From the NCBI RefSeq assembly GCF_900637665.1, contig NZ_LR134386.1, positions 558,001-622,000 of the forward strand: 64,000 nt of DNA, in the 5' to 3' direction. A model generated the notes under the pieces. That model was not told the DNA's origin and made no database searches. It worked only from the letters and a program-made list of their open reading frames with translations. This document shows positions 1 through 9,733 of this stretch, one piece after another; position 1 is the stretch's first letter; the number at the start of each line of letters is the position of its first letter. The translations under genes and the position numbers were made by a program. This stretch comes from Chryseobacterium nakagawai. Its GTDB lineage: Bacteria > Bacteroidota > Bacteroidia > Flavobacteriales > Weeksellaceae.

Positions 1-779
1 ATACTTTGTTTCAGGTGTCTTTTCTCTTGCTGCAGGGCATTGGGAAGATGAGGGTTCATAATATTGGTTTCAATACGGAGATCCTCATATTTGTTCAAAT
101 CTATTTTGTGAATTGATTGTACTCCATCATGTACTACTTTACTGCCGGGAACAAGAAGCACCTTTTTTTTATGAAAATGAATTCTATTGGTATATTCATC
201 ATCTTCTCCATAATGGAAAAAATAAGGATTAAATCCTCCTATAGTTTCTATTGTTCTCTTTGGTAATAACCAATGAGCGGCATTGACAAAGTGAATCTCA
301 TAGTAAGGTTTTAATGTTTGAAAATACAAATCTGAGATCATCCTTGTTTTTTCGTAATTCTTAGCGATATACTGATCCAGAAAAATATCAAGGTATTTCT
401 CTGAACCATCTATATGAATAGGGCTTATAATCCCGATTTCATCTTTGTTGGGATAGCTGTTATATATTTCCAGCATCTTTTCGATACTGTTTTCATAGAG
501 CCATGCATCCTGATTCATCAGATAAAAGAAATCTGCCCCATTTTTATAAGCCTTTTCAATACCTATATTATTAGCTTTTCCAAATCCAAGATTAGATTCG
601 GATTGAGTGAAGTCTACTTCAGGGAAATGAGTTTTTATATATTCCTGGGTTCCATCCGTTGATCCGTTATCTATTACGAAACACTTTACGGGAACAGATG
701 ATTTTCTTAAGCTGTTAAAGCATCGTTCAGCCCATTTCATGGCGTTGTAGGTGACAATAATGATATGAATCTCAGGCAT
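1..779 (-). CDS. Family 2 glycosyltransferase, 3' end cut by window edge
   Basis: About 259 residues are visible from an ATG at 779, with no stop before base 1, so the C-terminus lies outside the window. The start reads MPEIHIIIVTYNAMKWAE, followed by DNGSTDGTQEYI and the NQDAW metal/nucleotide site, then GGFNPYFFHYGEDDEY, where the acidic pair should be the catalytic-base region. This is a GT-A fold, family 2 inverting transferase acting on the cytoplasmic face. It is a close paralogue of the gene at 4928-5881, sharing almost the whole N-terminal half. It ends the visible run of polysaccharide genes. The sugar donor cannot be read from sequence. Confidence 0.93.
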   Translation of the reverse strand, partial: MPEIHIIIVTYNAMKWAERCFNSLRKSSVPVKCFVIDNGSTDGTQEYIKTHFPEVDFTQSESNLGFGKANNIGIEKAYKNGADFFYLMNQDAWLYENSIEKMLEIYNSYPNKDEIGIISPIHIDGSEKYLDIFLDQYIAKNYEKTRMISDLYFQTLKPYYEIHFVNAAHWLLPKRTIETIGGFNPYFFHYGEDDEYTNRIHFHKKKVLLVPGSKVVHDGVQSIHKIDLNKYEDLRIETNIMNPHLPNALQQEKRHLKQS

Positions 780-824
780 TTTTTAATTAATATTTTTGTT
801 TTGGGATTGTTGATAGCTCATGTG

Positions 825-1958
825 TTATAGTAAATTCGAAATTCTAAAATACAAAAAATAGTACACTTGCTTTAGAAAGCCATCAAGCTTAGGGAAAGTT
901 AAAAATCCCTGAGTCATCAGCATCATTTTCCATGAAAGATTAAATACAATTAATACAACTGCGATAATGTCTTGTTTTCTGCTTAGGACAGCTCTCTGCT
1001 CTGTGGCAAGAAATATGGTTAAAAGGGTAAAGAAAATATTTACCCATCTTCCCCAATCTACCGCTAGATAAAACAATGGAATTAAAAAGAGAATCTGTAT
1101 GATCAGGAATAGAGTATTGATTTTAACTTTATTGAACTTGCAGTATATATAAACGGTTAGTACTCCTAATAATATGCTTATTGCGTAGGTCTGATAATCA
1201 TACAAGTGAGATTTATAATATCCAAGAACGTCATAATGAGGATCGTAATCAAAGATTCCCATTTCTTCCATTACTAGCCCATGAGCTTTAAAGAAAGGTA
1301 TTGTATTTTCTGTTCTTAAGCTGATTCCAAATTTATAAAGAAGAATCATGATAAGGGTTGCAGGAACAAATTGATAAAAGATTATTTTTTTGAATTTATC
1401 AAACGATGAGCCTTCATTTTTCATGAAATAAGCTAATCCTACAAATGGTAAATAAAAGTAAGCAGCTTCATGGGTTAAAAGGGCAATGATAATAAAGAAA
1501 GTAATCGTAATATCTTTAATAATAACCTTTGAGCGAAGTGATAAAAGGTATAAAAGGTACAGGAAGAAGAATAGCATTTCTTTTCTGGTCGCAATATTGG
1601 GATCTTTGATGATCATTCCAAAACCCACAGGAAGCAGGAGGAGCGCTATGACCAGAAGATTGTTCTTTTCCTTCCAAAAGAGTTTGAATAAAAGATAAAA
1701 AATGGCGGTATAAAGTGCTGCTACAAAAGTAAAAACAATATATTCAAGCTTAATATGCGTAAGCTCATTAATCCCCATAAACAAAGTTCCGAAAAGGCCT
1801 CGTCGTTTGAATCCTCCATCCTGATAATTGATGATCCAGTCTCCGAAGCACCAACCCCCTTTTTTAACTATAATAAGAGTATAAGAAGTGGTAATACTTA
1901 CATAGTAGTAAATGATAAATAGTAGACCAATGATGTAATTAATTATTTTCGTTTTCAT
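825..1958 (-). CDS. Polytopic membrane protein of the polysaccharide locus, tandem copy B
   Basis: A 377-residue protein with roughly ten hydrophobic segments and a short basic N-terminus (MKTKIINYIIGLL). It is a tandem paralogue of the next gene upstream (1992-3116). Both share INYQDGGFKRRGLFG after the first membrane segment, THEAAYFYLPF / NHEAAFFYIPF in the middle and DWGRW near the C-terminus. The layout resembles EpsG/Wzy-type glycan polymerases or GT-C membrane transferases, but no diagnostic signature was recognised, so the function is inferred from context only. It lies 33 bases after its twin and is probably co-transcribed with it. Confidence 0.85.
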   Translation of the reverse strand: MKTKIINYIIGLLFIIYYYVSITTSYTLIIVKKGGWCFGDWIINYQDGGFKRRGLFGTLFMGINELTHIKLEYIVFTFVAALYTAIFYLLFKLFWKEKNNLLVIALLLLPVGFGMIIKDPNIATRKEMLFFFLYLLYLLSLRSKVIIKDITITFFIIIALLTHEAAYFYLPFVGLAYFMKNEGSSFDKFKKIIFYQFVPATLIMILLYKFGISLRTENTIPFFKAHGLVMEEMGIFDYDPHYDVLGYYKSHLYDYQTYAISILLGVLTVYIYCKFNKVKINTLFLIIQILFLIPLFYLAVDWGRWVNIFFTLLTIFLATEQRAVLSRKQDIIAVVLIVFNLSWKMMLMTQGFLTFPKLDGFLKQVYYFLYFRISNLL

Positions 1959-1991
1959 GCTTGTTCTCTAAACAACGTTTGTGTTTTTATT

Positions 1992-3116
1992 TTAAAAAAG
2001 TTTAAAATAGATAAAGTAATACAGTTTTTTTATAATGGTATCAATAACAGGAAAGGTAAGGAAGCCTGCAGTAAAAAGCAGCATTTTCCATAACGAATTA
2101 AACAGAATCAGTATGACTCCTGTAATATCTTTTTTTAAAGTAGGAGCCAATTGTGGCTCACCTGCAATGAATATCGTAAATAAGGTAAAGAAAATATTGA
2201 TCCATCTTCCCCAATCATATGCTACATAAAATAATGGGATAAGGAAAATAGCCTGTATAATCAGAAACTTTTTATGAATGTTTATTTCGTTTGATCTGCA
2301 ATAGATATAATAAGTTATTGTTGCAAAAAATAGACTGATAAGGTAGGTAAAATAACCGTATGAATGGGCTTTGTAAAAATTCAGAACATTATAGTTAGGG
2401 TCATAGCCATAAATCCCTTTAAGGATCAATTTCAGCCCATGTTCCTGTAGAAATTGAATAGAATTGGGTGTCGTTATACTGTACCCGAATTTATACAGCA
2501 GCAACAGGATAATAACTCCAGGGGCAAAATGATAAAGTATTATTTTTTTTGCCTTGGTAAAAGAAGGAGAACTGTCTTTAATAAAGTAAGTAAAACTTAC
2601 AAATGGAATATAAAAGAAAGCCGCTTCATGGTTCAGGATTGCGAGAATAATAAAAAAACTGACTGCAATATCTTTTACAGTCTTTTTGCTCTCCAGCCTT
2701 AAAAAATAAATCAGATACAACAGAAAAATAATAATTTCCTTTTTTGCAATAATAGTAGGGTCTTTCAATACCATTCCCATTCCTGCAGGAAGCAATAAAA
2801 TACTTATGGTAAGCAGCGTATTTTTTTTCTGCATGAACAATTGGATCAACAGCGTAAAAAAGATAGCGTAGACGATAGATACAAATGTAAATACAAGGAA
2901 CTCAAGCTTAATATTGGTAAGTTCGTTAAGGAAAATAAATAAGCTTCCAAAAAGGCCTCTTCGTTTGAATCCTCCATCCTGATAATTAATCAGCCATTCA
3001 CCAAGATACCAACCGTTTTTATGAAATACGAGCTGAATGTAACTGTTGCTAATACAGATACAATAGTAAATGAGAAATATCAATCCTATTATATAGTTGA
3101 TGATTTTCGTTTTCAT
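1992..3116 (-). CDS. Polytopic membrane protein of the polysaccharide locus, tandem copy A
   Basis: A 374-residue integral membrane protein starting MKTKIINYIIGLIFLIYY. It is a clear tandem duplicate of the gene at 825-1958, alignable end to end without large gaps. The conserved soluble or loop motifs are QDGGFKRRGLFGSLF, HEAAFFYIPF and DWGRWINIFF. The charged and aromatic residues retained between the copies (KRRG, HE, DWGRW) are candidates for lipid-linked glycan handling. Whether it is a polymerase, a GT-C transferase or something else cannot be decided from sequence alone. Since the locus also encodes an ABC exporter, a classical Wzy role is not required. Confidence 0.85.
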   Translation of the reverse strand: MKTKIINYIIGLIFLIYYCICISNSYIQLVFHKNGWYLGEWLINYQDGGFKRRGLFGSLFIFLNELTNIKLEFLVFTFVSIVYAIFFTLLIQLFMQKKNTLLTISILLLPAGMGMVLKDPTIIAKKEIIIFLLYLIYFLRLESKKTVKDIAVSFFIILAILNHEAAFFYIPFVSFTYFIKDSSPSFTKAKKIILYHFAPGVIILLLLYKFGYSITTPNSIQFLQEHGLKLILKGIYGYDPNYNVLNFYKAHSYGYFTYLISLFFATITYYIYCRSNEINIHKKFLIIQAIFLIPLFYVAYDWGRWINIFFTLFTIFIAGEPQLAPTLKKDITGVILILFNSLWKMLLFTAGFLTFPVIDTIIKKLYYFIYFKLF

Positions 3117-3158
3117 AATTATTTGCTAGCTGGTTTTAAATGGGATAAAAAATATTCT

Positions 3159-4121
3159 TTAATCAATAAAAACCTTTTTAAATGTATCCATTACAGGATT
3201 AGGAAGGAATTTTTCGTAAAGCCCCTTTGCTGACAAAGAAAGATCAGCATCCAGAATAATATCCTGCAGTTCTTTACTGTCATTATAATAATAGGCTTGA
3301 TCCTGTAGATGAGTGATGTGTGCCTTTTCCGGAGGGTTGGCAAAAGCAATCACAGGTTTTCCCATAATGGCAAATTCTGCAACGGTAATTCCGAAGGTTT
3401 CTCCCCTTTCGCGGGCATGAAGAAGTGCATTACAAGTATTAATAAATTTCTGTTTCATAATAATATCCGAACTTGGAGGAAGAAATATAATGTTTGAAGG
3501 AACAGATTTCCACCATTTCTTTTTGATGAAAGGAGTTACTCCCATAAAAATGAAATAGATATCTTTATATTTTGAGGAAATCTTTTCAATCGTTTTTTGA
3601 GCAAAAAGAATATTAAAACTGATGTGGCCTCCATAGTATCCAAATACTTTTGCTTTCGGAGGAATATTAAATTCTGCTCTCAGGTCCTCATGGGTTTGAG
3701 ACTCAAAATTAACCATATGAGGTACATAGGGGTATTTTGAACCGGTCATTTCCTGACTCAGCCATTCGGAAACATATGCATATACATCTCCATGGGGCTC
3801 AAAATGTTTGAAGACACTATGTATTACGGATTTACATTCCTTAGTGTCTATCCCATCGATATTGCCATTTTTGATGGCATAAAAAAGATCTATATTATCC
3901 TCACGGATAAGTTTATCCACTTCATTGAAGTCTGAATAACCATGTACCCGGAATCTTTTTTCAAATTTTTCAACGCCCAATGGGTGATTGGTCTTTGCAT
4001 TTTTGTTGTATATAATAATAGATTCATTCCCCAGATATCTCTCATTGAAATCTGCGTAGTCATATACTGCGATGGAAGTACCTCTGTAGTTGAGTTCATC
4101 CTCATGAAAAAGAATTTTCAT
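3159..4121 (-). CDS. GT4-like (group 1) glycosyltransferase
   Basis: A 320-residue protein starting MKILFHEDELNYRGTS. The C-terminal half shows a GT-B fold signature: GETFGITVAEFAIMGKPVIA, equivalent to the E-x7-E nucleotide-sugar-binding region of GT4 enzymes. The N-terminal half has the shorter, divergent form common in such loci. It would transfer a sugar with retention of configuration on the cytoplasmic side during glycan assembly. It lies between a GT-A transferase (9 bases upstream) and the tandem membrane proteins. Donor and acceptor are unknown. Confidence 0.85.
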   Translation of the reverse strand: MKILFHEDELNYRGTSIAVYDYADFNERYLGNESIIIYNKNAKTNHPLGVEKFEKRFRVHGYSDFNEVDKLIREDNIDLFYAIKNGNIDGIDTKECKSVIHSVFKHFEPHGDVYAYVSEWLSQEMTGSKYPYVPHMVNFESQTHEDLRAEFNIPPKAKVFGYYGGHISFNILFAQKTIEKISSKYKDIYFIFMGVTPFIKKKWWKSVPSNIIFLPPSSDIIMKQKFINTCNALLHARERGETFGITVAEFAIMGKPVIAFANPPEKAHITHLQDQAYYYNDSKELQDIILDADLSLSAKGLYEKFLPNPVMDTFKKVFID

Positions 4122-4130
4122 CTAAAAGAG

Positions 4131-4925
4131 TTATTTAAGTTTGTTTTTTAATCTCCCTATGATCTTCTGAATAATCGTTTTTTTTGCATACTTGGTAAGA
4201 TCATTATGCTTAAAAAGCCCTTCTCCTTGTGCAATTTTGAAATTCTGCTTTACCCACCAGGCTGCAATATTTCTTTCTAATGAGACCGTCTCTCCCGAAA
4301 AAGGAATAATGGTTTCCAGTAAAAAACTTTTTCTTACAAGATAAGGATTATTGGTCCAGTTGGCCCATCGTGAAGTGGTAATAAAGTATTCACCCTGCTT
4401 TTGTATCTTATCCGGAAATTCTGAGGCGGGATCAAGCCAGTGTAGGGATTCCAGAAGATGAGGTGAAGTACACTCATGCCAGTCATCATAATAGTTCAGT
4501 TCATTTCCTTTATGTCTGATCGAAATCAAAGGATAGCCTGGTGTTTTCCTGCTTCTGTAACGGACTACATCAAAGCCGTTGTCTAGCATTTCAAGTCCGC
4601 TTTTAAGCCGCGAAAATAGAGTTTCTTGATCTTCAATCAGTTCAAAGTCATGTTCCAGAAAAAGAATATTTTCACAGGCCGCATTTTCTGCCAGCATTTT
4701 CATTCCTTTTCCGATACCTATATTATCTTCTAATCCTATATATCTTACTTTATACTGATCCGCCAGTTTCTTATCAGACTCACTTACCTCCTGAAAAAGA
4801 ATAACAATATCATCAATCATATCCAGAAGTCCATATTTCTTATATGATTTCAGTGTGTTTTTTAATGTTTTTCCTGTTTTCCAGGAGAGGATGCAGATGC
4901 TTATGGGTAGTTTTTCCATATTCAT
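4131..4925 (-). CDS. GT-A type glycosyltransferase-like protein
   Basis: 264 residues, with a start at either of two near ATGs (MNMEKLPISICILSW; the second Met is equally plausible). The N-terminus looks like family 2 transferases, with the nucleotide-binding strand ISICILSW and an EHDFEL stretch in the DxD position. The usual DNGSTD loop is missing and replaced by DDIVILFQEVSES, so it is a divergent member. Only 2 bases separate it from the preceding GT2 gene, which indicates tight operon packing. It probably adds one sugar of the repeat unit. Confidence 0.8.
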   Translation of the reverse strand: MNMEKLPISICILSWKTGKTLKNTLKSYKKYGLLDMIDDIVILFQEVSESDKKLADQYKVRYIGLEDNIGIGKGMKMLAENAACENILFLEHDFELIEDQETLFSRLKSGLEMLDNGFDVVRYRSRKTPGYPLISIRHKGNELNYYDDWHECTSPHLLESLHWLDPASEFPDKIQKQGEYFITTSRWANWTNNPYLVRKSFLLETIIPFSGETVSLERNIAAWWVKQNFKIAQGEGLFKHNDLTKYAKKTIIQKIIGRLKNKLK

Positions 4926-4927
4926 TC

Positions 4928-5881
4928 TTATTTAAGATTCAGGAACGGATGCAGACCTGTCATTGCTGTTTTTCTAGCTGTTTCAATTTCATTAAATTTC
5001 CCTGAGAAATATTTATACTGTTCCATATAAAATTTATATTCACTCATATTTCCCTTAGCTCCCATTTTTAGAGCAAAAGAAAAGAGCGCCTTTTTTTCTC
5101 TCTTGGTATCATAATGATAATTGGGATCAAGATACTTTGTTTCCCGCTGCATAATCATAGAAAGTCTTTTATTTTTCAATAATTCTGCTTTGTCCTTGGG
5201 CTCCTGTTTATAAAAAGATTGTACAGTGTCATGTACCACTTTACTTTGGGAACATACAACTATTTTTAGCCCAAAATAGGTGACACGGTTGACATATTCA
5301 TAATCTTCAGCACCATGAAAGAAATAAGGATTGAAGCCTCCTATTTTTTCGATAATACCTCTTGGAATGCACCAATGAGCTGCATTTACAAAACCTATTT
5401 CATAGTATGCTTTTGTTTCATCAAAATAAATGTCTGAAAGCATTCTGTTATTTCGTAAGTCTTTGGCTAAGTAATTCTCAAAATGAAGGTCCAGTTTTCT
5501 TTCGCTTCCGTCAAGGTGCATTGGGCTTAGAATTCCAATCTGCTTGTTGTCCGGATAGCTATTGTACACATCCAGAACCTGTTGAAAACTGTCTGGATAA
5601 ATCCATGCATCCTGATTCATCAGATAAAAAAAATCAGCACCTTCTTTATGTGCTTTTTCTATTCCCAGGTTGTTGGCTTTTCCAAAACCAAGATTTTCAG
5701 GAGACTGTATAAAGTCTACTTCTGGGAAATGAGTTGTGATATATTCCTGGGTTCCATCCGTAGAACCATTGTCTATGGTAATACATTGTACCGGAACAGA
5801 AGAACTTTTTAAACTGCTAAAACATTTTTCTGCCCATTTCATGGCATTGTAAGTGACAATGATAACATATATACTCGCCAT
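4928..5881 (-). CDS. Family 2 glycosyltransferase (WbbL/rhamnosyltransferase-like)
   Basis: 317 residues. The N-terminus MASIYVIIVTYNAMKWAEKC, then IDNGSTDGTQEY, the NQDAW metal site and GGFNPYFFHGAEDYEY give a complete GT-A family 2 enzyme similar to rhamnosyltransferase-type proteins. It is a paralogue of the truncated gene at 1-779, so one arose by duplication within the locus. It starts one base after the stop of the small epimerase. The acceptor and sugar are unknown. Confidence 0.93.
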   Translation of the reverse strand: MASIYVIIVTYNAMKWAEKCFSSLKSSSVPVQCITIDNGSTDGTQEYITTHFPEVDFIQSPENLGFGKANNLGIEKAHKEGADFFYLMNQDAWIYPDSFQQVLDVYNSYPDNKQIGILSPMHLDGSERKLDLHFENYLAKDLRNNRMLSDIYFDETKAYYEIGFVNAAHWCIPRGIIEKIGGFNPYFFHGAEDYEYVNRVTYFGLKIVVCSQSKVVHDTVQSFYKQEPKDKAELLKNKRLSMIMQRETKYLDPNYHYDTKREKKALFSFALKMGAKGNMSEYKFYMEQYKYFSGKFNEIETARKTAMTGLHPFLNLK

Positions 5882-5882
5882 T

Positions 5883-6551
5883 TTAAATGTATTTTTGGAT
5901 TAGACTTTTTAAATAATCCTCCGGATTTATGGTGGAGAAAAAGCTAATAATTTCTGCATCAAAATCTATTTTATAGAAATCTCCTTCATCAGATTCTGAG
6001 TACCTCCCTTTTTTATTGATTTCTTTTTCAATGGCATTGACAATTTCTTTGAGATCATAATAGTAGGGATAAGAAAAGTTGATTACTTTATTATTTGTAT
6101 TCAGACAATAGGGTGTTATAAATTTTGGAATATCCTGAATGTCTAAAAGTATTCTTCTCGCTTTCAGATGTATTGTGAATGTACAGTCATTAAAAATTTG
6201 AGTTTTAAGGAAGTTAAAAAGGGTGTTTGGATTTCCTCCTTTCCCTACAATATTTCCTATTCTCAATATCAGGTAATTTTCAATATTGTTTTCAATATAG
6301 TCTTCAATTTCTTTTTTGTGAATCACATACGGACTACTTTGCTTAGATTGATCATGAATGCTGAGAGTAGAAAAGTAAATTAATTTCTTTTCTTTGTTTT
6401 CTGCAGATACAGTCTTCAAAAGAGAAAGCTCCCTTTCGAATTCAGATGTCCTTGTTTCCAGTGAATTGGATACTCCTGAGGCAAAGAATAAATAATCTTC
6501 TGAATCAATTTTTTTTAATGAGTTGGCAATAAGCCCATTTCCTATAATCAT
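5883..6551 (-). CDS. Short NAD-dependent epimerase/dehydratase-like protein
   Basis: A 222-residue short-chain-type protein. MIIGNGLIANSL is a minimal nucleotide-binding loop. YFSTLSIHD then YVIHKKEIE match the S...YxxxK catalytic arrangement of extended SDRs, followed by LILRIGNIVG. It is much shorter than a normal nucleotide-sugar epimerase (about 310-340 residues) and lacks most of the C-terminal substrate domain. It may therefore be a reductase or a specialised tailoring enzyme. The neighbours are all glycosyltransferases, which fits a sugar-nucleotide role. Confidence 0.8.
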   Translation of the reverse strand: MIIGNGLIANSLKKIDSEDYLFFASGVSNSLETRTSEFERELSLLKTVSAENKEKKLIYFSTLSIHDQSKQSSPYVIHKKEIEDYIENNIENYLILRIGNIVGKGGNPNTLFNFLKTQIFNDCTFTIHLKARRILLDIQDIPKFITPYCLNTNNKVINFSYPYYYDLKEIVNAIEKEINKKGRYSESDEGDFYKIDFDAEIISFFSTINPEDYLKSLIQKYI

Positions 6552-6602
6552 TATCAGCGTTTGTGTTACAATTTTCTTATAAAGACTTTTTAAGTTACTT
6601 TG

Positions 6603-8351
6603 TTATTCATATTTTGCAATTCCTTTATTGTCATGTCCGCCTTTTGTATCGAGCTTCCACGAACTTGATTTATCCACCGATTCGATATAGTGCAGATATT
6701 CTTCGGTATAATTTTGAGGATCCATATACCATCCGCCATGTAAAGCAGTATAGCTTCCTCCAATTCTTATTCCTTCTAAAAAAGGCAAGTTATTGAATTT
6801 CATTGGATAATAAGGTTTGTATAGTGCAAAGGTTGTATCTACAAATGCAGAATATACCTCGTCTTCCAGTTTATGGGACCAGAATTTATTTTCCCATTTA
6901 ATTACTTTGGATTTTAATGGAAAATAATCAGGGATGGTTTCTATATCCAAAGCAAATCCCACCTTGGTGATGGTATTATAATATTTATCCATCTTAGAGA
7001 TCATTTCCGTTATAAAGTTTTGAGGGAGGTTTTTATTGGGAACAATATCAGGATCGGTTACTATAAAATAGCCTTTACCATATTTTTCCTGTAGATCTTT
7101 GTGATCAAAAAAAACTTTATGTCCGAAATTTCCGTTCATTCTTTCTATTGTTACTGTTTTATCAATAGACTGATAATAGTCAAGAAGCGGAGGATAATCC
7201 GATTTATTATCTATAATAACGATATTTTCGAATTTTCTTTCCTGTAAAAAGCTTATTAATTGTTTCAGATAATGTAGCTGATTAAAATTAATGATAATCA
7301 CAGGAATGCTTAAAGGATTTTGTCTTTGAGATTTTACATGTTGATCATACCGAATAAGATACTGGTACAGATATTTATTTTTTACTTTATGGAGTTTTGC
7401 AGTATAATGTTCTAGGTCCCATACAGGATTGTGATTTTTCAGCAACAAATACTTTTTCCGCGGAACTCCCAACAGCTGTTTGTAGCTTTTTAAATAATAG
7501 TAAAGTTTATACAGATCAATATTCAATTTCTTTTTATGCTGCCAGCAAAAATGCAGGTGCACATTGATTAATTTTTTCAGTGGCTCTACAGGGAATTTAT
7601 CATAATAAGCCGTTATCAGATATCCAAAAAACTGGTATCTGGCCTCTGTCTTCTGTTCCTGATAAGTAGTATTTTCTACATCTCCGGAAATACTGGCTGA
7701 GGAGATCCGTACAAATGTTTGAGCATGATTAATAAAATAAACTGATCCGAAATCAGAAAATTCCAATACTGCTAAATCATCCGTATGCCAGGCTAAAGGA
7801 AGTTCTTTAAATTTATATTTTTGATATGAAACTCTTCTGAAAATATGCTCTGACAAACTTGAACGATGCCCGTCATAAAGTTTTTGAAGCCATAAGTTGG
7901 TCGAAGATTCTATAGGCTTATATGTTGTAAAAGAAGTGAGAATTTGGTCAGTCTCATCAATTAATGCCTGAGAATATTTGATCACATTGATCTTATTTTC
8001 TTCTACAGTCTTAAGATTTTTGTAGAATTCATCAACAAAATTTTCTGAAATGGTATCATCATCGCCTAAAATAAGAAACCAGTCTTCATGTATATTTTCC
8101 AGTACTCTTTCCCACTGCAAAGCTAGATTTTTGCCGCCTACGTTTTCTTTATAATCAAAGTAATGGTACTCTTCAGGATTGAGGTATTGAGTGAGAATAG
8201 GTAGAGGATTATTGGGGCTTGCATCATTCCCAATGTACAATGTAAAGTTCTTATTAGTTTGAGCAACAAGAGACTGGATAGTTTTTTCAAAAAAATCTAT
8301 CTTGTAGTAAGGAATTATGATGGCAAGTTTATTTTGAAGATCCTGTAACAT
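6603..8351 (-). CDS. Double-domain glycosyltransferase (two GT-A units)
   Basis: 582 residues. The first unit (about 1-230) is a canonical GT2 domain: LAIIIPYYKIDFFEKTIQSL, YIGNDASPNN and LILGDDDTIS. The second (about 350-582) starts IPVIIINFNQLHYLKQL and has VIIDNKSDYPPLLDYY and a DPDIVP metal site, so it is a second GT-A unit. A basic linker rich in Tyr, Leu and Lys (about 260-345) joins them. Two transferases in one chain suggest consecutive sugar additions or an alternating polymerase-like activity. It is separated by 50 bases from the upstream GNAT-GT2 fusion. Confidence 0.88.
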   Translation of the reverse strand: MLQDLQNKLAIIIPYYKIDFFEKTIQSLVAQTNKNFTLYIGNDASPNNPLPILTQYLNPEEYHYFDYKENVGGKNLALQWERVLENIHEDWFLILGDDDTISENFVDEFYKNLKTVEENKINVIKYSQALIDETDQILTSFTTYKPIESSTNLWLQKLYDGHRSSLSEHIFRRVSYQKYKFKELPLAWHTDDLAVLEFSDFGSVYFINHAQTFVRISSASISGDVENTTYQEQKTEARYQFFGYLITAYYDKFPVEPLKKLINVHLHFCWQHKKKLNIDLYKLYYYLKSYKQLLGVPRKKYLLLKNHNPVWDLEHYTAKLHKVKNKYLYQYLIRYDQHVKSQRQNPLSIPVIIINFNQLHYLKQLISFLQERKFENIVIIDNKSDYPPLLDYYQSIDKTVTIERMNGNFGHKVFFDHKDLQEKYGKGYFIVTDPDIVPNKNLPQNFITEMISKMDKYYNTITKVGFALDIETIPDYFPLKSKVIKWENKFWSHKLEDEVYSAFVDTTFALYKPYYPMKFNNLPFLEGIRIGGSYTALHGGWYMDPQNYTEEYLHYIESVDKSSSWKLDTKGGHDNKGIAKYE

Positions 8352-8401
8352 TTACGGTTTCTTTTATATAAATATAGATTTATTAGTTTAGATGAAGCTT
8401 T

Positions 8402-9733
8402 TTATTTTTTCAAAAACCTATATATCTTTTCAACTAATTTATGTCTTCTTGAATTAAGAATTCTATCACTTTTCTGAAATTCTTCATCTACTAATAAAAG
8501 GGCATCCTGAAGATGTTGGTAAAAAATCTCTTTTATTACGGGATCTTTTTCATAAGAATAGAGATTAGTAAACAATAATATATTGACTTTGATGTGTTTA
8601 AGCCTGTTTAAAGAACTAAATATACCTACACCATATCTATATACTGCCATAGAATCTTCTAGATATCCTATTTTTCCATATTTTGTCAATATCATATAAA
8701 GGAAATAATCTCCAATAGGCGAGTTTTTAAACTCCATGGCATCCACTTCTGTTTGTATTACATTTCTGAAAAGAACAGAAGGAGTATGTATATAATTTAG
8801 TTTTTTTGCTAATGTTTCTCTTAACTCAAAATTTTCAGGAACCTTAGTGATGAAATCATCTACCAGTTCACCTGTTGGTTTTAATATCTTTACCTTATGA
8901 AAGCATAGGATACAATCTTTATTTTCCTCTAAAAAATCTACTTGTTTTTGAAGTTTTAGAGGATCTGTCCAGTAATCATCACCTTCACAAATTGCTATAT
9001 ATTTACCCGTACAGTTTTTAAATGTTTCATTTTGATTCTTCATAGCTCCGATATTTTGAGGATGGAGCAGAAGTTTAAACTTTCCGGGATATAACTTTTG
9101 ATAAGTAAGTAATATCTCTCTGGAATTATCCTGAGAACAATCTTCACCTATTACAATATCGTAGTTGAAATTCGTTTTTTGCAGGAGGATATTATCAAGA
9201 CATTCTTTCAGATATTTCCCATGATTATATACCATCATAAATATGCTTACAACGGTATTGGGAAGCTCAGATAATACTACTGACATAGTAATCTCTCCTT
9301 CAGTTTGTTCTTTAATAACAAAATTATTTTTTTGATAAGATTTTACAGCAGAAATATTTTCTGATTTTACAGACAGATAAACCTCTTTTAGTTTTAAAAC
9401 CTCTTTAGCAAAGTATAATATTTGGTATGTTGCCAATTGAGAGATCCCTTTTCCCCAAAATTCTTTTTTACCAATGAAAATATGAAACTCAGCAGAATAC
9501 TTATCAATATTAGTAAGCTGTACATTTCCAATATATTCTTCATTGCATACAATAGCAAATCTTTTACTGGTATCATCCTGCAGTACTTTTTCAATCCACT
9601 CGGATTCTATTTCCTTTGTTATTGTGATATCTGGTCTGGAACCTGTATATTTCCAGATTTCAGGATCATTTCTCCATTGGTATGAAGTAAGGGCATCTTC
9701 TTTAACAAGTGGTCTTATTAATACATTATACAT
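8402..9733 (-). CDS. GNAT acetyltransferase - GT2 glycosyltransferase fusion
   Basis: 443 residues in two parts. Residues 1 to about 150 are a RimJ/RimL-type GNAT domain: VLIRPLVKEDALTSYQWRND, FWGKGIS (acetyl-CoA loop) and NISAVKSYQKNNF. From about 158 the chain is a GT2 transferase: VSIFMMVYNHGKYLKECLDN, IGEDCSQDNSREI and CEGDDYW. The N-terminal domain could acylate an amino group on the sugar that the second domain transfers. It overlaps the stop of the upstream DegT-like gene by 16 bases, so translation is probably coupled. The fusion is continuous, with no frameshift seen. Confidence 0.88.
   Translation of the reverse strand: MYNVLIRPLVKEDALTSYQWRNDPEIWKYTGSRPDITITKEIESEWIEKVLQDDTSKRFAIVCNEEYIGNVQLTNIDKYSAEFHIFIGKKEFWGKGISQLATYQILYFAKEVLKLKEVYLSVKSENISAVKSYQKNNFVIKEQTEGEITMSVVLSELPNTVVSIFMMVYNHGKYLKECLDNILLQKTNFNYDIVIGEDCSQDNSREILLTYQKLYPGKFKLLLHPQNIGAMKNQNETFKNCTGKYIAICEGDDYWTDPLKLQKQVDFLEENKDCILCFHKVKILKPTGELVDDFITKVPENFELRETLAKKLNYIHTPSVLFRNVIQTEVDAMEFKNSPIGDYFLYMILTKYGKIGYLEDSMAVYRYGVGIFSSLNRLKHIKVNILLFTNLYSYEKDPVIKEIFYQHLQDALLLVDEEFQKSDRILNSRRHKLVEKIYRFLKK

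Noticed and set aside
825..3116. Naming the tandem membrane proteins Wzy polymerases
   Set aside because: No family signature was recognised and the locus has an ABC exporter, so a Wzy would be unexpected.
5362..5712. 116-codon plus-strand open frame
   Set aside because: It is fully inside the conserved GT2 gene on the minus strand, without a promoter or recognisable motif.
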